Position numbers and translations under genes: made by a program
The notes under the pieces: model-generated
Databases searched by the model: none
Seen by the model: only the letters and a program-made list of their open reading frames with translations
Told to the model about the DNA's origin: nothing
Assembly (NCBI RefSeq): GCF_035762905.1
Contig: NZ_DASUCC010000061.1
Coordinates: forward strand, 173,058 to 237,057
From: DASYTH01 sp035762905
GTDB taxonomy: Bacteria > Actinomycetota > Actinomycetes > Mycobacteriales > Pseudonocardiaceae
Direction: 5' to 3'
Length of the DNA: 64,000 nucleotides
Shown here: in pieces, positions 1 through 7,157 of the stretch
How the letters are laid out: every line of letters begins with the position of its first letter
Position numbering within the stretch: the stretch's first letter is position 1

Positions 1-373
1 CCAGGAAGTCGCCCTCGCCCTCGTTGACGAACCGGGCCGCGCGGACCGGGTAACCGTGCTCGGCGAACCAGTTCCGGTAGACCGGTTCCTCACCGGAGCG
101 CTGCGGGTAGCGGTACCTGGCGGCGAGCACCCGGCCGCCGACCACGGTGGCCGCGTTGGCGGCGAACACCATGTCCGGCAGGCCGGGCACCGGCAGCACC
201 AGGTCGACCCGATGGCCGAGCGCGATGAGCTGGCTGCGCAGCCGTTCCCACTGCACCACGGCAAGCGGTGCGTCCGTTGGCTTGTCCGGCTCCATCCAGG
301 GGTTGATGGCGTAGGTGACGTCGAAATGCGTCGGCGGGCACATCAGAAACCGCCGGGTCCGGGCGAGTCGCAA
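1..373 (-). CDS. DDAH/amidinotransferase-fold protein, truncated by window edge
   Basis: This is the N-terminal 124 residues of a dimethylarginine dimethylaminohydrolase-like (arginine deiminase superfamily) protein; the rest lies beyond base 1. The motif MCPPTHFDVTYAINPWM near residue 11 is the family hallmark, followed by the FAANA segment that precedes the active-site region. The TTG start at 373 is preceded by GGAGGA at the right distance; the next ATG (343) would cut into the conserved N-terminal strand. It is the last visible gene of the leftward operon, 2 bases after the ATP-grasp stop. Enzymes of this fold hydrolyse or transfer guanidino groups. Its role here is unknown, and the catalytic Cys/His cannot be seen. 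Confidence 0.8.
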   Translation of the reverse strand, partial: MRLARTRRFLMCPPTHFDVTYAINPWMEPDKPTDAPLAVVQWERLRSQLIALGHRVDLVLPVPGLPDMVFAANAATVVGGRVLAARYRYPQRSGEEPVYRNWFAEHGYPVRAARFVNEGEGDFL

Positions 374-375
374 GG

Positions 376-1620
376 CTAGTCCTCCAGCGTGACTTTGATC
401 TTGGCGGCCAGGTCGGTCATCGCGCCGAACGCGTCCGCCTGGGATGTTCCGGTGGTGCCGAGGAAACCGAAGATGGTGTTTCCGTTGGGCGGGCGGAGGA
501 TCACGTCGCCCGGCCGGGCGGTGATCTTCAGCAGGAACACCCGCTCGGACTCGCTCACCTCGGCCGGCACCTCGATCTCGCGGACCACGCCGCCGGCGCA
601 GATCAGGCACATCGCGGTGATGTGCGTTCCGGTCGGCCAGTAGTGCCGCACCGGCGGCATGACCCCGCGGCCGACGTCGACCACCCCGCGGATCGGGTCG
701 TAGTCCGCGGTGATCCGGGCGATCAGGTCCAGCCCGCCGCCGCCGACCCGGGCGGCGATCTCCAGCAGATGCGGCTCGCCGTTGTGGTAGCGCACCTCGG
801 CGTGCATGACGCTGCGCCGCAGTCCCTGGGCGTGCGCGGCGGCCTTGACCACCCGGTGCACCCTGGCCAGTTCCTCGACCGGCAGCGTGGTCGGCGCGTG
901 GTGCACGTCGTCGTCGAAGTTCTGGCCCTCCGCGGTGATCCGGTCGACCACCGAGCCCAGATACACCTCATCGTCCCAGGCCAGCGCCTCCATCAGGTAC
1001 TCCCGGCCGTCCAGGAACGACTCGACCAGCAGGCCGAGCGGCCCGAGGTCGACGCCGTCCGCCTCGGCGGTGACCCAGAACATGTTCTGGATTCCGGTGA
1101 TGGCCTGCTCGAAGCGCAGCGCCAACTCCTCGGGGTCGTCCACGCGGTAGACGAAGTGGCTGCCGGCACCCAGGGTCGGTTTGAGAATGACCGGGTAGCC
1201 GAACTCGGCCGCCGCGGCCAGCGCGTCGGGCAGCGCGGTGACGAACCGGTAGGCCGGGATCGGCACGCCGGCGCGCTCATAGGCCTGGCGCATCAGCAGT
1301 TTGTTGCGGCTGTTGCGGGCCGCCGGCACGCCGATGCCGGGCAGGCCGAGCGCCTCGGCCACCGCGGCGACCGCGATGACCGCCGCCTCGGAAAACGTGA
1401 TCACCCCGTCGAACTGCTCGGTGGCGTGCCATTCCTTGGCACAGGCGATCATCTCGTCGATCTTCTTCGAGCCGACCAGCCGGTACCGGTCGGCCGGCCA
1501 GAAGTCCGCGGTCCCCTCACCGTTCATCACGTAGAGGTCGACCCCGAACGCCTGCACCTGCCGATAGCGGGATTGGTAGTAGTTCAGGTACTGCCGGGTC
1601 TCGATGGTCAGCAGCTTCAT
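376..1620 (-). CDS. ATP-grasp carboxylate-amine ligase
   Basis: This 414-residue protein has an ATP-grasp core: a substrate-binding N-terminal domain, the nucleotide-binding strand PVILKPTLGAGSHFV (about 143-157), and the metal-binding segment HLLEIAARVGGGGLDLI near residue 280. Family members join a carboxylate to an amine through an acyl phosphate. In butirosin biosynthesis an ATP-grasp ligase (BtrJ) loads and extends an aminoacyl-ACP, and this cluster has BtrH- and BtrK-like genes, so a carrier-linked role is possible. The ATG at 1620 lies 104 bases inside the upstream MetRS-like gene, suggesting translational coupling. The substrate cannot be read from the sequence. Confidence 0.88.
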   Translation of the reverse strand: MKLLTIETRQYLNYYQSRYRQVQAFGVDLYVMNGEGTADFWPADRYRLVGSKKIDEMIACAKEWHATEQFDGVITFSEAAVIAVAAVAEALGLPGIGVPAARNSRNKLLMRQAYERAGVPIPAYRFVTALPDALAAAAEFGYPVILKPTLGAGSHFVYRVDDPEELALRFEQAITGIQNMFWVTAEADGVDLGPLGLLVESFLDGREYLMEALAWDDEVYLGSVVDRITAEGQNFDDDVHHAPTTLPVEELARVHRVVKAAAHAQGLRRSVMHAEVRYHNGEPHLLEIAARVGGGGLDLIARITADYDPIRGVVDVGRGVMPPVRHYWPTGTHITAMCLICAGGVVREIEVPAEVSESERVFLLKITARPGDVILRPPNGNTIFGFLGTTGTSQADAFGAMTDLAAKIKVTLED

Positions 1621-3190
1621 GATCGGTCTCCTGGGACGCGGGGCCGGCGCCGGGCAGCCGGGGAAGATCGAAGGCGGGGACGAAGTCGGACGGGCCGGCG
1701 GACAGGCTGAGCTCGACCCCGGCCGCGCCGGCCCGGTCGGCGGTGTCGATCAGGATCGGCGCGGCGCCGGCCAGCACGGTGCGCACCTCGAGCAGCAGGT
1801 CCCCGGGCGCGGTCCGGGGGTCGTCGGCAAGGCCGCGCAACCGGTCCAACTGGACCAGCACGGTTTCGGCGGCCCGGCTGGCGCTGTAGCCGGGCAGCTC
1901 GTAGCAGGAGCGGAACCGGGTCAGCATCGCCGCGCACCGGGCCCGCCCGGCCGCGGTGGTCGGCACCGGGTCGCCGGCGCCGGCGACGGCTCGCGCGAGC
2001 GCGCCGGCCAGCCCGTTCCACGGCCCGACCAGCTTGCGGGAAACGTTGTCGTGCAAGGCATCCCTGGTGAAGTTGGTGCGGGCCTGCTCGGGCGCGGTGA
2101 GCGCGAGGTGGAACCGGACCAGATCGCGCGGCACCTCGGCGAGCAGGTCGGCGGTCCAGATCAGATGGTTACGGCTGGTGGAGAACTTCTCCCCGGCCAG
2201 GTCGTAGAACTCGTTGCAGACATTGAGGGTCGGGGTGATGTACCGGTCGCCATGCGCCATCAGCAGCACCAGGTCCATCAGTCCCCAGTGGTAGGTGTTG
2301 TCGAAACCGTGGAAGTACACCAACTCCGCACCGTGCTCGGCGCGCCAGTGCTCGTCGTACCGCGCGGCCGGCTCGGCGAGCTGGGCGGCGGACCACCAGG
2401 TGCTGTACATGACCGCGGGCATCGCCTCGATCCACGGGTAGATCACCTGGCCGGGCGTTTCCGGGAACGGCGCCGGGATGCCCCAGTCGCCCGGAACCGT
2501 CACCGGCACCTCGGGCAGCGGCTTGGCCAGTAGCTCCTGGACCAGTTGCATGGCATGCGGCCGCCAGCGACCCTGCCGGCTGGCGTAGTAGGCGGTCAGC
2601 CGGTCCCGGTACTCCTCGAGCGGCAGCACCAGGACAGCGGTTTCCCGGTACTCGACCGGGTCGCTCGGGTCCACCGTGGACCGCGCGTCGAGCAACTGGT
2701 CGAAGTTGTTCGGGTGGCCGCAGCCCTCGCACCCGCCGCCGCAGCTCGGCGCCAGACACACCGGGCAGGTACCGGAGACCAGCCCGTCGTACAGAAACGC
2801 GCCGGACCGGCTGGCCACCGGCAGCCGCACGGTGGTCAGCCGGAACCGGCCGGCCCGGTGCAGCGCGGTGACGAAGTCCAGCACCGCCCGCCGGTATTGC
2901 TCGCCGACCGGCGGCAGGCCGGCCATGGACAGGCCCATGGCGCGCAACGAGCGCTGGATCGCCTCGGTGGACCGGGCGCACAGCCGGGCCGGCGTGGTGC
3001 CCTGCCGGTGCGCGGTGGACACCACGTAGCTCTGGCTGTCGTCGGTGCAGGTCGTGTAGATCACCTGCCGGCCCGCGGCGCGCAGGTACCTGGCGTAGAT
3101 GTCGGCGGACAGGTACGGGCCGGCCATGTGTCCCACGTGCAGGTCGCCGTTGGAGGTCGGGGTGGCCGCGACCACGATGGTCCGGCTCAT
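1517..3190 (-). CDS. Methionyl-tRNA synthetase-like protein (hydrazine-forming enzyme candidate)
   Basis: This 557-residue class I synthetase homologue has HVGH at residues 18-21 (HIGH motif), a CPxC...CxGC zinc knuckle in the connective peptide, and KFSTS at 335-339 in place of KMSKS. It starts at the ATG at 3190, overlapping the cupin stop by 4 bases. Housekeeping MetRS genes do not sit in such operons. In s56-p1 biosynthesis a cupin-MetRS fusion (Spb40) condenses N6-hydroxylysine with glycine to form an N-N bond. Here the cupin and MetRS parts are separate adjacent genes, next to an N-monooxygenase. I infer ATP-dependent N-N bond formation; the amino acid partner is unknown. The C-terminal 34 residues overlap the ATP-grasp gene. 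Confidence 0.85.
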   Translation of the reverse strand: MSRTIVVAATPTSNGDLHVGHMAGPYLSADIYARYLRAAGRQVIYTTCTDDSQSYVVSTAHRQGTTPARLCARSTEAIQRSLRAMGLSMAGLPPVGEQYRRAVLDFVTALHRAGRFRLTTVRLPVASRSGAFLYDGLVSGTCPVCLAPSCGGGCEGCGHPNNFDQLLDARSTVDPSDPVEYRETAVLVLPLEEYRDRLTAYYASRQGRWRPHAMQLVQELLAKPLPEVPVTVPGDWGIPAPFPETPGQVIYPWIEAMPAVMYSTWWSAAQLAEPAARYDEHWRAEHGAELVYFHGFDNTYHWGLMDLVLLMAHGDRYITPTLNVCNEFYDLAGEKFSTSRNHLIWTADLLAEVPRDLVRFHLALTAPEQARTNFTRDALHDNVSRKLVGPWNGLAGALARAVAGAGDPVPTTAAGRARCAAMLTRFRSCYELPGYSASRAAETVLVQLDRLRGLADDPRTAPGDLLLEVRTVLAGAAPILIDTADRAGAAGVELSLSAGPSDFVPAFDLPRLPGAGPASQETDHEAADHRDPAVPELLPIPLSAGAGVRGRPLRDER

Positions 3191-3576
3191 CGGATACCCG
3201 CCTGGTGCCGGCTGGCGAACTCCTCGGCCATGTCGGCGTCCCACCACACCGCGTACATCTGGAACTCCTCCTGGCCGTCGTTGACCACCTGGTGCTCAAG
3301 GTGCGGCGGGAAGTGCACGATGTCGCCGGCCACGAACGGGGTCCGGCGCCCGGCACAGATCACCTCGGCGGATCCGGTGAGGGCCACCCAGATCTCGTAC
3401 TCGTGGTGGCCGTGCGCGCCCGAGGACGCCCCGGGCGGCACCACGCACCAGGAGCCCTCGAACGGCGCGTTCAGCTCCGGCCAGGGCATCAGCCGCTGTG
3501 CGGCCAACCCGTTGTCCGGCAGCAGATTGGTCCGGTCGAACCGGCGGATTCCCATGGACGGTCCGGTGTCGGTCAT
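3187..3576 (-). CDS. Small cupin protein, partner of MetRS-like enzyme
   Basis: This is a 129-residue single-domain cupin. The metal-binding motif GAHGHHEYEIWVALTG (about 52-68) supplies two or three His and a Glu, and the second cupin motif FPPHLEHQVVN (about 93-103) supplies further His. It overlaps the MetRS-like start and the N-monooxygenase stop by 4 bases each, so the three are translationally coupled. In Spb40-type enzymes a cupin domain, fused to a MetRS-like domain, rearranges the ester of N-hydroxylysine and an amino acid into a hydrazine. I infer the same job here as a separate polypeptide. A regulatory or unrelated isomerase role is less likely given the neighbours. Confidence 0.85.
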   Translation of the reverse strand: MTDTGPSMGIRRFDRTNLLPDNGLAAQRLMPWPELNAPFEGSWCVVPPGASSGAHGHHEYEIWVALTGSAEVICAGRRTPFVAGDIVHFPPHLEHQVVNDGQEEFQMYAVWWDADMAEEFASRHQAGIR

Positions 3577-4928
3577 CGCGGTGCTCCCTGGGTGGTTCCG
3601 GCCAGCGGGCGGGTGGCCCGGACGCCGGTGAACGGGGCGGGCGCGCGGCGGTGGGCGAGCAGGTCGGTGACGATCTCCTCGGCCCGCGCGGACAGCACGC
3701 TGAGCAGCGAGTCGGCGATGCCGTGCGTGGCCTCGTTGACCCCCTGCAGGTGGCAGGTCCCGGTGAACGATGGCGGCAGGTCCATCCGGTAGCTGCGGTT
3801 CACGGTGATCTGGTCGATTCCGACGGAGTCCGCCATGTCCCGCACGATCCAGGGCATCTTCTTGGCGAAGCCGGTGCCGAGCAGCAGCACGTCGCTGCGC
3901 AGCTGGCTGCGCCGGCCGGACTTGCGGTCGGCCAGGGTGAGCACGACCTCCCGGCCGTCCAGCTCGGCCGCGGTCACGTCGACCATCGGGATCATCTCGA
4001 TCCGCTCGGCGCCGGTGAGCCGTTCCACGTACATGGCCCGGTAGAGCGTGTCGAGCATGTCCGGGGTCAGACCGGCGTAGTTGGTCCGGTGCATCTCGCG
4101 CAGCAGCTGCTCACGCGCCTCCGGCCGGGCGGAGTGGAACTCGTCCACAAAGGACGGATAGAACAGCTCGTTGGTGAACCGGCTGGTCTCGTAGGCGTTC
4201 AGGCCGATCGAGCGCATCACCATCGTGCAGCGCGCCTGCGGGAACGCCTGGTGCGCGGTCCACAGCATCTCGGCCGCGCTCTGCGCCCCGCCGATCACCG
4301 CGATCCGGCGCGTCCGGTCCGGATCGATCTCACCGATCCGGGCGGCGAACTCGGTGCTGTGGATCATCAGCTCACGCGGGATACCGGCGAAGATCTCCGG
4401 AATGTAGGCGTCCCGGCCGGCCGCGATGACCAGGTGCCGGCACACCACGATGCCGCCGTCGGCCAGCTGCACGATCCACTCGCCGGCCCCGTCCGCTGTG
4501 CCGAACGGGCGCACCGAAACGCACCTGCGGCCGTATTCGATCCGCACGTTCGGCAGGGATCTGGCCACCCAGCCCAGGTAGCCGGAGATCTCCATCCGGT
4601 ACGGCGTGAAGCTGCCCAGATTGATGAACTGGTCCAGCCGGCCGACGGAGTGCAGGTAGTTGACGAAGGTGAACGCGCTGCGCGGGTTGCGCAGTGTCAC
4701 CAGGTCCTTGAGGAAGGACACCTGGCTCTGCGTCCACGGCATCAGCATGCCCCGCTGCCAGACCACGTCGTCCTGCTGTTCGACGATCAGCGTGTCCCCG
4801 GCTAGTTCGGTCCGGGCCAGTTCCTCGACGGCGACGGCAAGGGCCAGGCTGGACGGCCCGGCGCCGATCGCCAGCAGCTCCACTTCTTGGTAGCGCACCG
4901 TGTTCTCTCGCTTTCCTAGATGTTCCAT
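3573..4928 (-). CDS. L-lysine/L-ornithine N-monooxygenase
   Basis: This is an FAD/NADPH-dependent N-hydroxylating monooxygenase of the SidA/IucD/PvdA family, about 450 residues, which is normal length. Visible features are the FAD fingerprint GAGPSSLALAVA near the N-terminus, WQRGMLMPWTQSQVSFLKDL typical of the family substrate face, the NADPH motif AVIGGAQSAAEML and the late GTGFAKK motif. It hydroxylates the terminal amine of lysine or ornithine. With the adjacent cupin and MetRS-like genes, lysine N6-hydroxylation feeding N-N bond formation is more likely than hydroxamate siderophore assembly. The start is the ATG at 4928; a GTG at 4898 is an alternative. It overlaps the GNAT stop by 13 bases. 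Confidence 0.93.
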   Translation of the reverse strand: MEHLGKRENTVRYQEVELLAIGAGPSSLALAVAVEELARTELAGDTLIVEQQDDVVWQRGMLMPWTQSQVSFLKDLVTLRNPRSAFTFVNYLHSVGRLDQFINLGSFTPYRMEISGYLGWVARSLPNVRIEYGRRCVSVRPFGTADGAGEWIVQLADGGIVVCRHLVIAAGRDAYIPEIFAGIPRELMIHSTEFAARIGEIDPDRTRRIAVIGGAQSAAEMLWTAHQAFPQARCTMVMRSIGLNAYETSRFTNELFYPSFVDEFHSARPEAREQLLREMHRTNYAGLTPDMLDTLYRAMYVERLTGAERIEMIPMVDVTAAELDGREVVLTLADRKSGRRSQLRSDVLLLGTGFAKKMPWIVRDMADSVGIDQITVNRSYRMDLPPSFTGTCHLQGVNEATHGIADSLLSVLSARAEEIVTDLLAHRRAPAPFTGVRATRPLAGTTQGAPR

Positions 4929-5383
4929 GTGAAGACGCCGTCCTCTCCGGACGGTGTGAAGCCGGCCCGCTCCCAGAAGCCCGCGGCCGCGGCATTGCTC
5001 AGGGTCGGCACGTAGCGGCCGGCCAGTGCGACCGCGCCGGCGTCCCGGGCCCGGCGCACGATCCAGTCCGCGATGGCGAACTCGACACCGTGGCCGAACG
5101 CGGACCGGCCGAGTACCAGGTTGAGCACCCACCACACCCGGCCGCGCCGTTCGATCCACGCGGCACCAACGGTTTCCCCGCCGTCCAGGCCGAACGCGGC
5201 GACCAGGTGGCCGGGGTCGCCGGTCATCGCGGTGGTGGCGCCCTCGTCGAAGGTGAGTCCGGTCAGGTTGAACTCGTCGGCCGTCGCGGCGAGCCGGGCC
5301 ACCGCGGCCACCTCGGCCGGGGTGACCGGCCGGGCGGCAAGCCGATCCGGCGCCGGCGCGTATTCGGCGAGCTGGCCAACCAT
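4916..5383 (-). CDS. GNAT acetyltransferase resembling the FkbH C-terminal domain
   Basis: This free-standing protein of about 155 residues is the first gene of the leftward operon. The stretch GHGVEFAIADWIVRRARDAG followed by GRYVPTLSNAAAAGFWERAGF resembles the GNAT-like C-terminal half of FkbH/HAD-IIIC proteins, which handle carrier-bound acyl groups. The HAD half is absent. The ATG at 5383 is preceded by AGAGGA; an upstream ATG at 5401 is possible. In hydrazine pathways such as triacsin, GNAT enzymes acylate the hydrazine nitrogen, and that is the role I would test first. The acyl donor and acceptor are not visible in the sequence. Confidence 0.8.
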   Translation of the reverse strand: MVGQLAEYAPAPDRLAARPVTPAEVAAVARLAATADEFNLTGLTFDEGATTAMTGDPGHLVAAFGLDGGETVGAAWIERRGRVWWVLNLVLGRSAFGHGVEFAIADWIVRRARDAGAVALAGRYVPTLSNAAAAGFWERAGFTPSGEDGVFTWNI

Positions 5384-5569
5384 TCTCAGTCCTCTCTCCA
5401 TGCCGGCTGATCCGGTTCGATTGGGGCCTCTCCGTCGCTTTCGATATTGACGCGACCGAAGGAAGGGATGCTAACGGCGCGTGACCGGTGCATTGCCGGT
5501 CCTTTTATCCACCGTTGTCCGAGCGAATCCTGCCGTACGCCTCGCGACTCGACAACAGCTTGAGAATGA

Positions 5570-5611
5570 GCCGGTGTGCAACTGAACATCGGGCCGCAGT
5601 TGCACACCGGC
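5570..5611. promoter_or_regulatory. Inverted repeat, variant StrR-type operator upstream of leftward operon
   Basis: Two perfect 15-base arms (5570-5584 and 5597-5611) are separated by 12 bases. The inner part reads GTGCAACTG-N12-CAGTTGCAC, close to the StrR/NovG/Bbr consensus GTTCRACTG-N11-CRGTYGAAC but with one changed base per half and one extra spacer base. It lies in the 244-base gap between the regulator stop and the GNAT start, the only promoter space for the leftward operon. A terminator for the regulator gene is the alternative, but no T-run follows. Confidence 0.6.
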
Positions 5612-5627
5612 GGCGCACGAAGAGCGC

Positions 5628-6629
5628 CTATAATTCGGTACTCAACCGCCGTTCGAGCTGCTTCCCGAACTCGATCCACTCGGCGGCGCAACGGCGGGCC
5701 AGCCCGGCCAGGATGTACGCGCTGTGCGCCGGCACCGCGGCGACCAACTCGCGCCATTCCTCCTCGGCGATGACCCTTCGGGACAGCCAGCGCAGCACCA
5801 TGTGACCGGACTCGGCGAACCGCAGCGACGGGTCCCGTTCCAGGCTGCGCAGAATGGCGTCGCGCTGGTCGGCGGCGAGCCGCTCGGCCTCGTCACGGTC
5901 CGGCTCGACCGGTTCACTGACCGGTGGGCGCGCCGTGCGCCCGTTGCGGGGCCGGCGCAACGGCACCGGATCCTCGCCGCGCTGCAGGCGCTCGCGCACG
6001 TCGCGCACGGTAGCCGGGGAGATCCCGGCGGTCCGGGCGATCTCCCGCAGGGAGGCCTCCGGAAAGTCGGCGATCAGCCGGCCGGCGACCCGGCGCCCGC
6101 TGGTGCTGTCCAGCGGCCGGACCCGGCCGTCCCGCCCGACCCGGGCGGTTTCCTGCGGTAACCCGACGATCCGGCCGCGCACGGCGGCCACGGTCCGAGC
6201 CGCAAGCCCGGTGGTGGCCGCGATGGCGCGGTCGGACCAGTCCGGATGCGAGCTGATGATCCGGGCCACCGCGGCCTCGCGGTCGGCGTAGGAGAGTGGC
6301 AGACCGTGTGCGACGTTGGCCTGGACCGCCAGCACGAAGGCGTCATCCTCGCTGCCGTCGAAGAAGATCACCTCGATGGTCTGCTGGCCGCGCAGCCGGG
6401 CGGCGCCCAGCCGGTGCATCCCGTCGATGACCCGCATGCTGGCCCGGTGCACCAGGATCGGTGGCAGGGCCCGGTCCGGTTCGGCGAGGACCCGGATGTG
6501 CTCGTCGTCCTCGCCGACCAGGCGCGGCGAGTCCGCCGGTCGCAGCGCGTCCAGCGGTATCGTCCGGGTCAGCTGCCCGTTGGTCCGAGGTCCTGCCGGT
6601 CTGACCGGCTCTTCTGTTCGCCCTATCAA
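5628..6629 (-). CDS. StrR/NovG-type pathway regulator (ParB-like N-terminal domain)
   Basis: This 333-residue protein opens with a ParB/sulfiredoxin-like domain (IPLDALRPADSPRL; VIDGMHRLGAARLRG near residues 65-80) followed by a helix-turn-helix region (DWSDRAIAATTGLAARTVAAVRGR; LREIARTAGISPATVRDVRERL). Length and layout match StrR, NovG, Bbr and Tei15*, which activate antibiotic clusters. The TTG start at 6629 has GGGGGAG nine bases upstream. A site matching the family consensus exactly lies at 7080-7116 before the divergent oxidase gene, and a variant lies at 5570-5611, so it probably controls both flanking operons. Confidence 0.9.
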   Translation of the reverse strand: MIGRTEEPVRPAGPRTNGQLTRTIPLDALRPADSPRLVGEDDEHIRVLAEPDRALPPILVHRASMRVIDGMHRLGAARLRGQQTIEVIFFDGSEDDAFVLAVQANVAHGLPLSYADREAAVARIISSHPDWSDRAIAATTGLAARTVAAVRGRIVGLPQETARVGRDGRVRPLDSTSGRRVAGRLIADFPEASLREIARTAGISPATVRDVRERLQRGEDPVPLRRPRNGRTARPPVSEPVEPDRDEAERLAADQRDAILRSLERDPSLRFAESGHMVLRWLSRRVIAEEEWRELVAAVPAHSAYILAGLARRCAAEWIEFGKQLERRLSTEL

Positions 6630-7079
6630 TTCGATCGGCTCCCCCGTCAGTTGGTCATGGTGAACAGCCGACCCTGTTCCAAATAGGTCGTTGCGTCAGT
6701 CTCGATTGTGTCGGCCGTCACGGACATTTACGCCGTTCTAACAAACGTGCCTCCCGATCCACGTGACGGTCGCCCAATATCGATTAGCCCGGACCGCGCC
6801 CACGGTTCACGATCCGTATTCGTCCTTTCACAAAGGGCATTCTCCCGACCTGCCCCGATGAGAGAGTAAGTCCTGTATCCACGCTGGTCTAGGTGCCATG
6901 ATCGGTTTTTGGCGGGTCGTGTTGTGCTCCTGCTCTAAACGGGGTAATAGGTCGGGTCCGTTGGTCGGCCGGGCGGCATCCGAAATCTGGATCGTGCCGG
7001 GAATGCGCGGACCAGCCACCTTCACTCATCCGGTCAATAGTTGGTGATCTTCCACCGGGCCAATGTGTCCGGTCGCTGT
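6630..7079. other. Divergent intergenic region without a supported gene
   Basis: About 450 bases separate the StrR-type regulator start from the operator before the FAD oxidase gene. Its GC content is visibly lower than the flanking coding DNA. A short reverse-strand reading frame (6828-7025) has neither a ribosome-binding site nor recognisable content. The region most likely holds the regulator promoter and upstream control sequence. Confidence 0.6.
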
Positions 7080-7116
7080 GGGTGTTCAACTGCGCCGGTC
7101 GCGCAGTTGAACACCC
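7080..7116. promoter_or_regulatory. StrR-type operator before FAD oxidase operon
   Basis: A perfect inverted repeat with 16-base arms (7080-7095 and 7101-7116) surrounds a 5-base centre. The inner sequence is GTTCAACTG-N11-CAGTTGAAC, which fits the StrR/Bbr/NovG consensus GTTCRACTG-N11-CRGTYGAAC at every position including the spacer. It ends 41 bases before the ATG of the FAD oxidase gene, and a StrR-like regulator is encoded on its other side. It is therefore very likely the activator site for the rightward operon and possibly an autoregulatory site. Confidence 0.88.
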
Positions 7117-7157
7117 GGCACAGGACCAAATCCACGTCACCGAAAGAGAGGTGTCCG

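Noticed and set aside
1517..3190. Housekeeping methionyl-tRNA synthetase
   Set aside because: The altered KFSTS motif, shortened C-terminal part and operon with a cupin and N-monooxygenase point to a biosynthetic paralogue.
3573..4928. Hydroxamate siderophore pathway based on the N-monooxygenase
   Set aside because: No siderophore-type synthetase or iron-uptake genes are in the window, and the cupin/MetRS-like neighbours fit N-N bond formation better.
5386..5757. A reverse frame of 123 codons spanning the regulator end and the operator
   Set aside because: It overlaps a conserved gene end and an inverted repeat, and contains nothing recognisable.
6828..7025. A short reverse frame in the divergent intergenic region
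   Set aside because: No ribosome-binding site, no motif, and composition like non-coding DNA.
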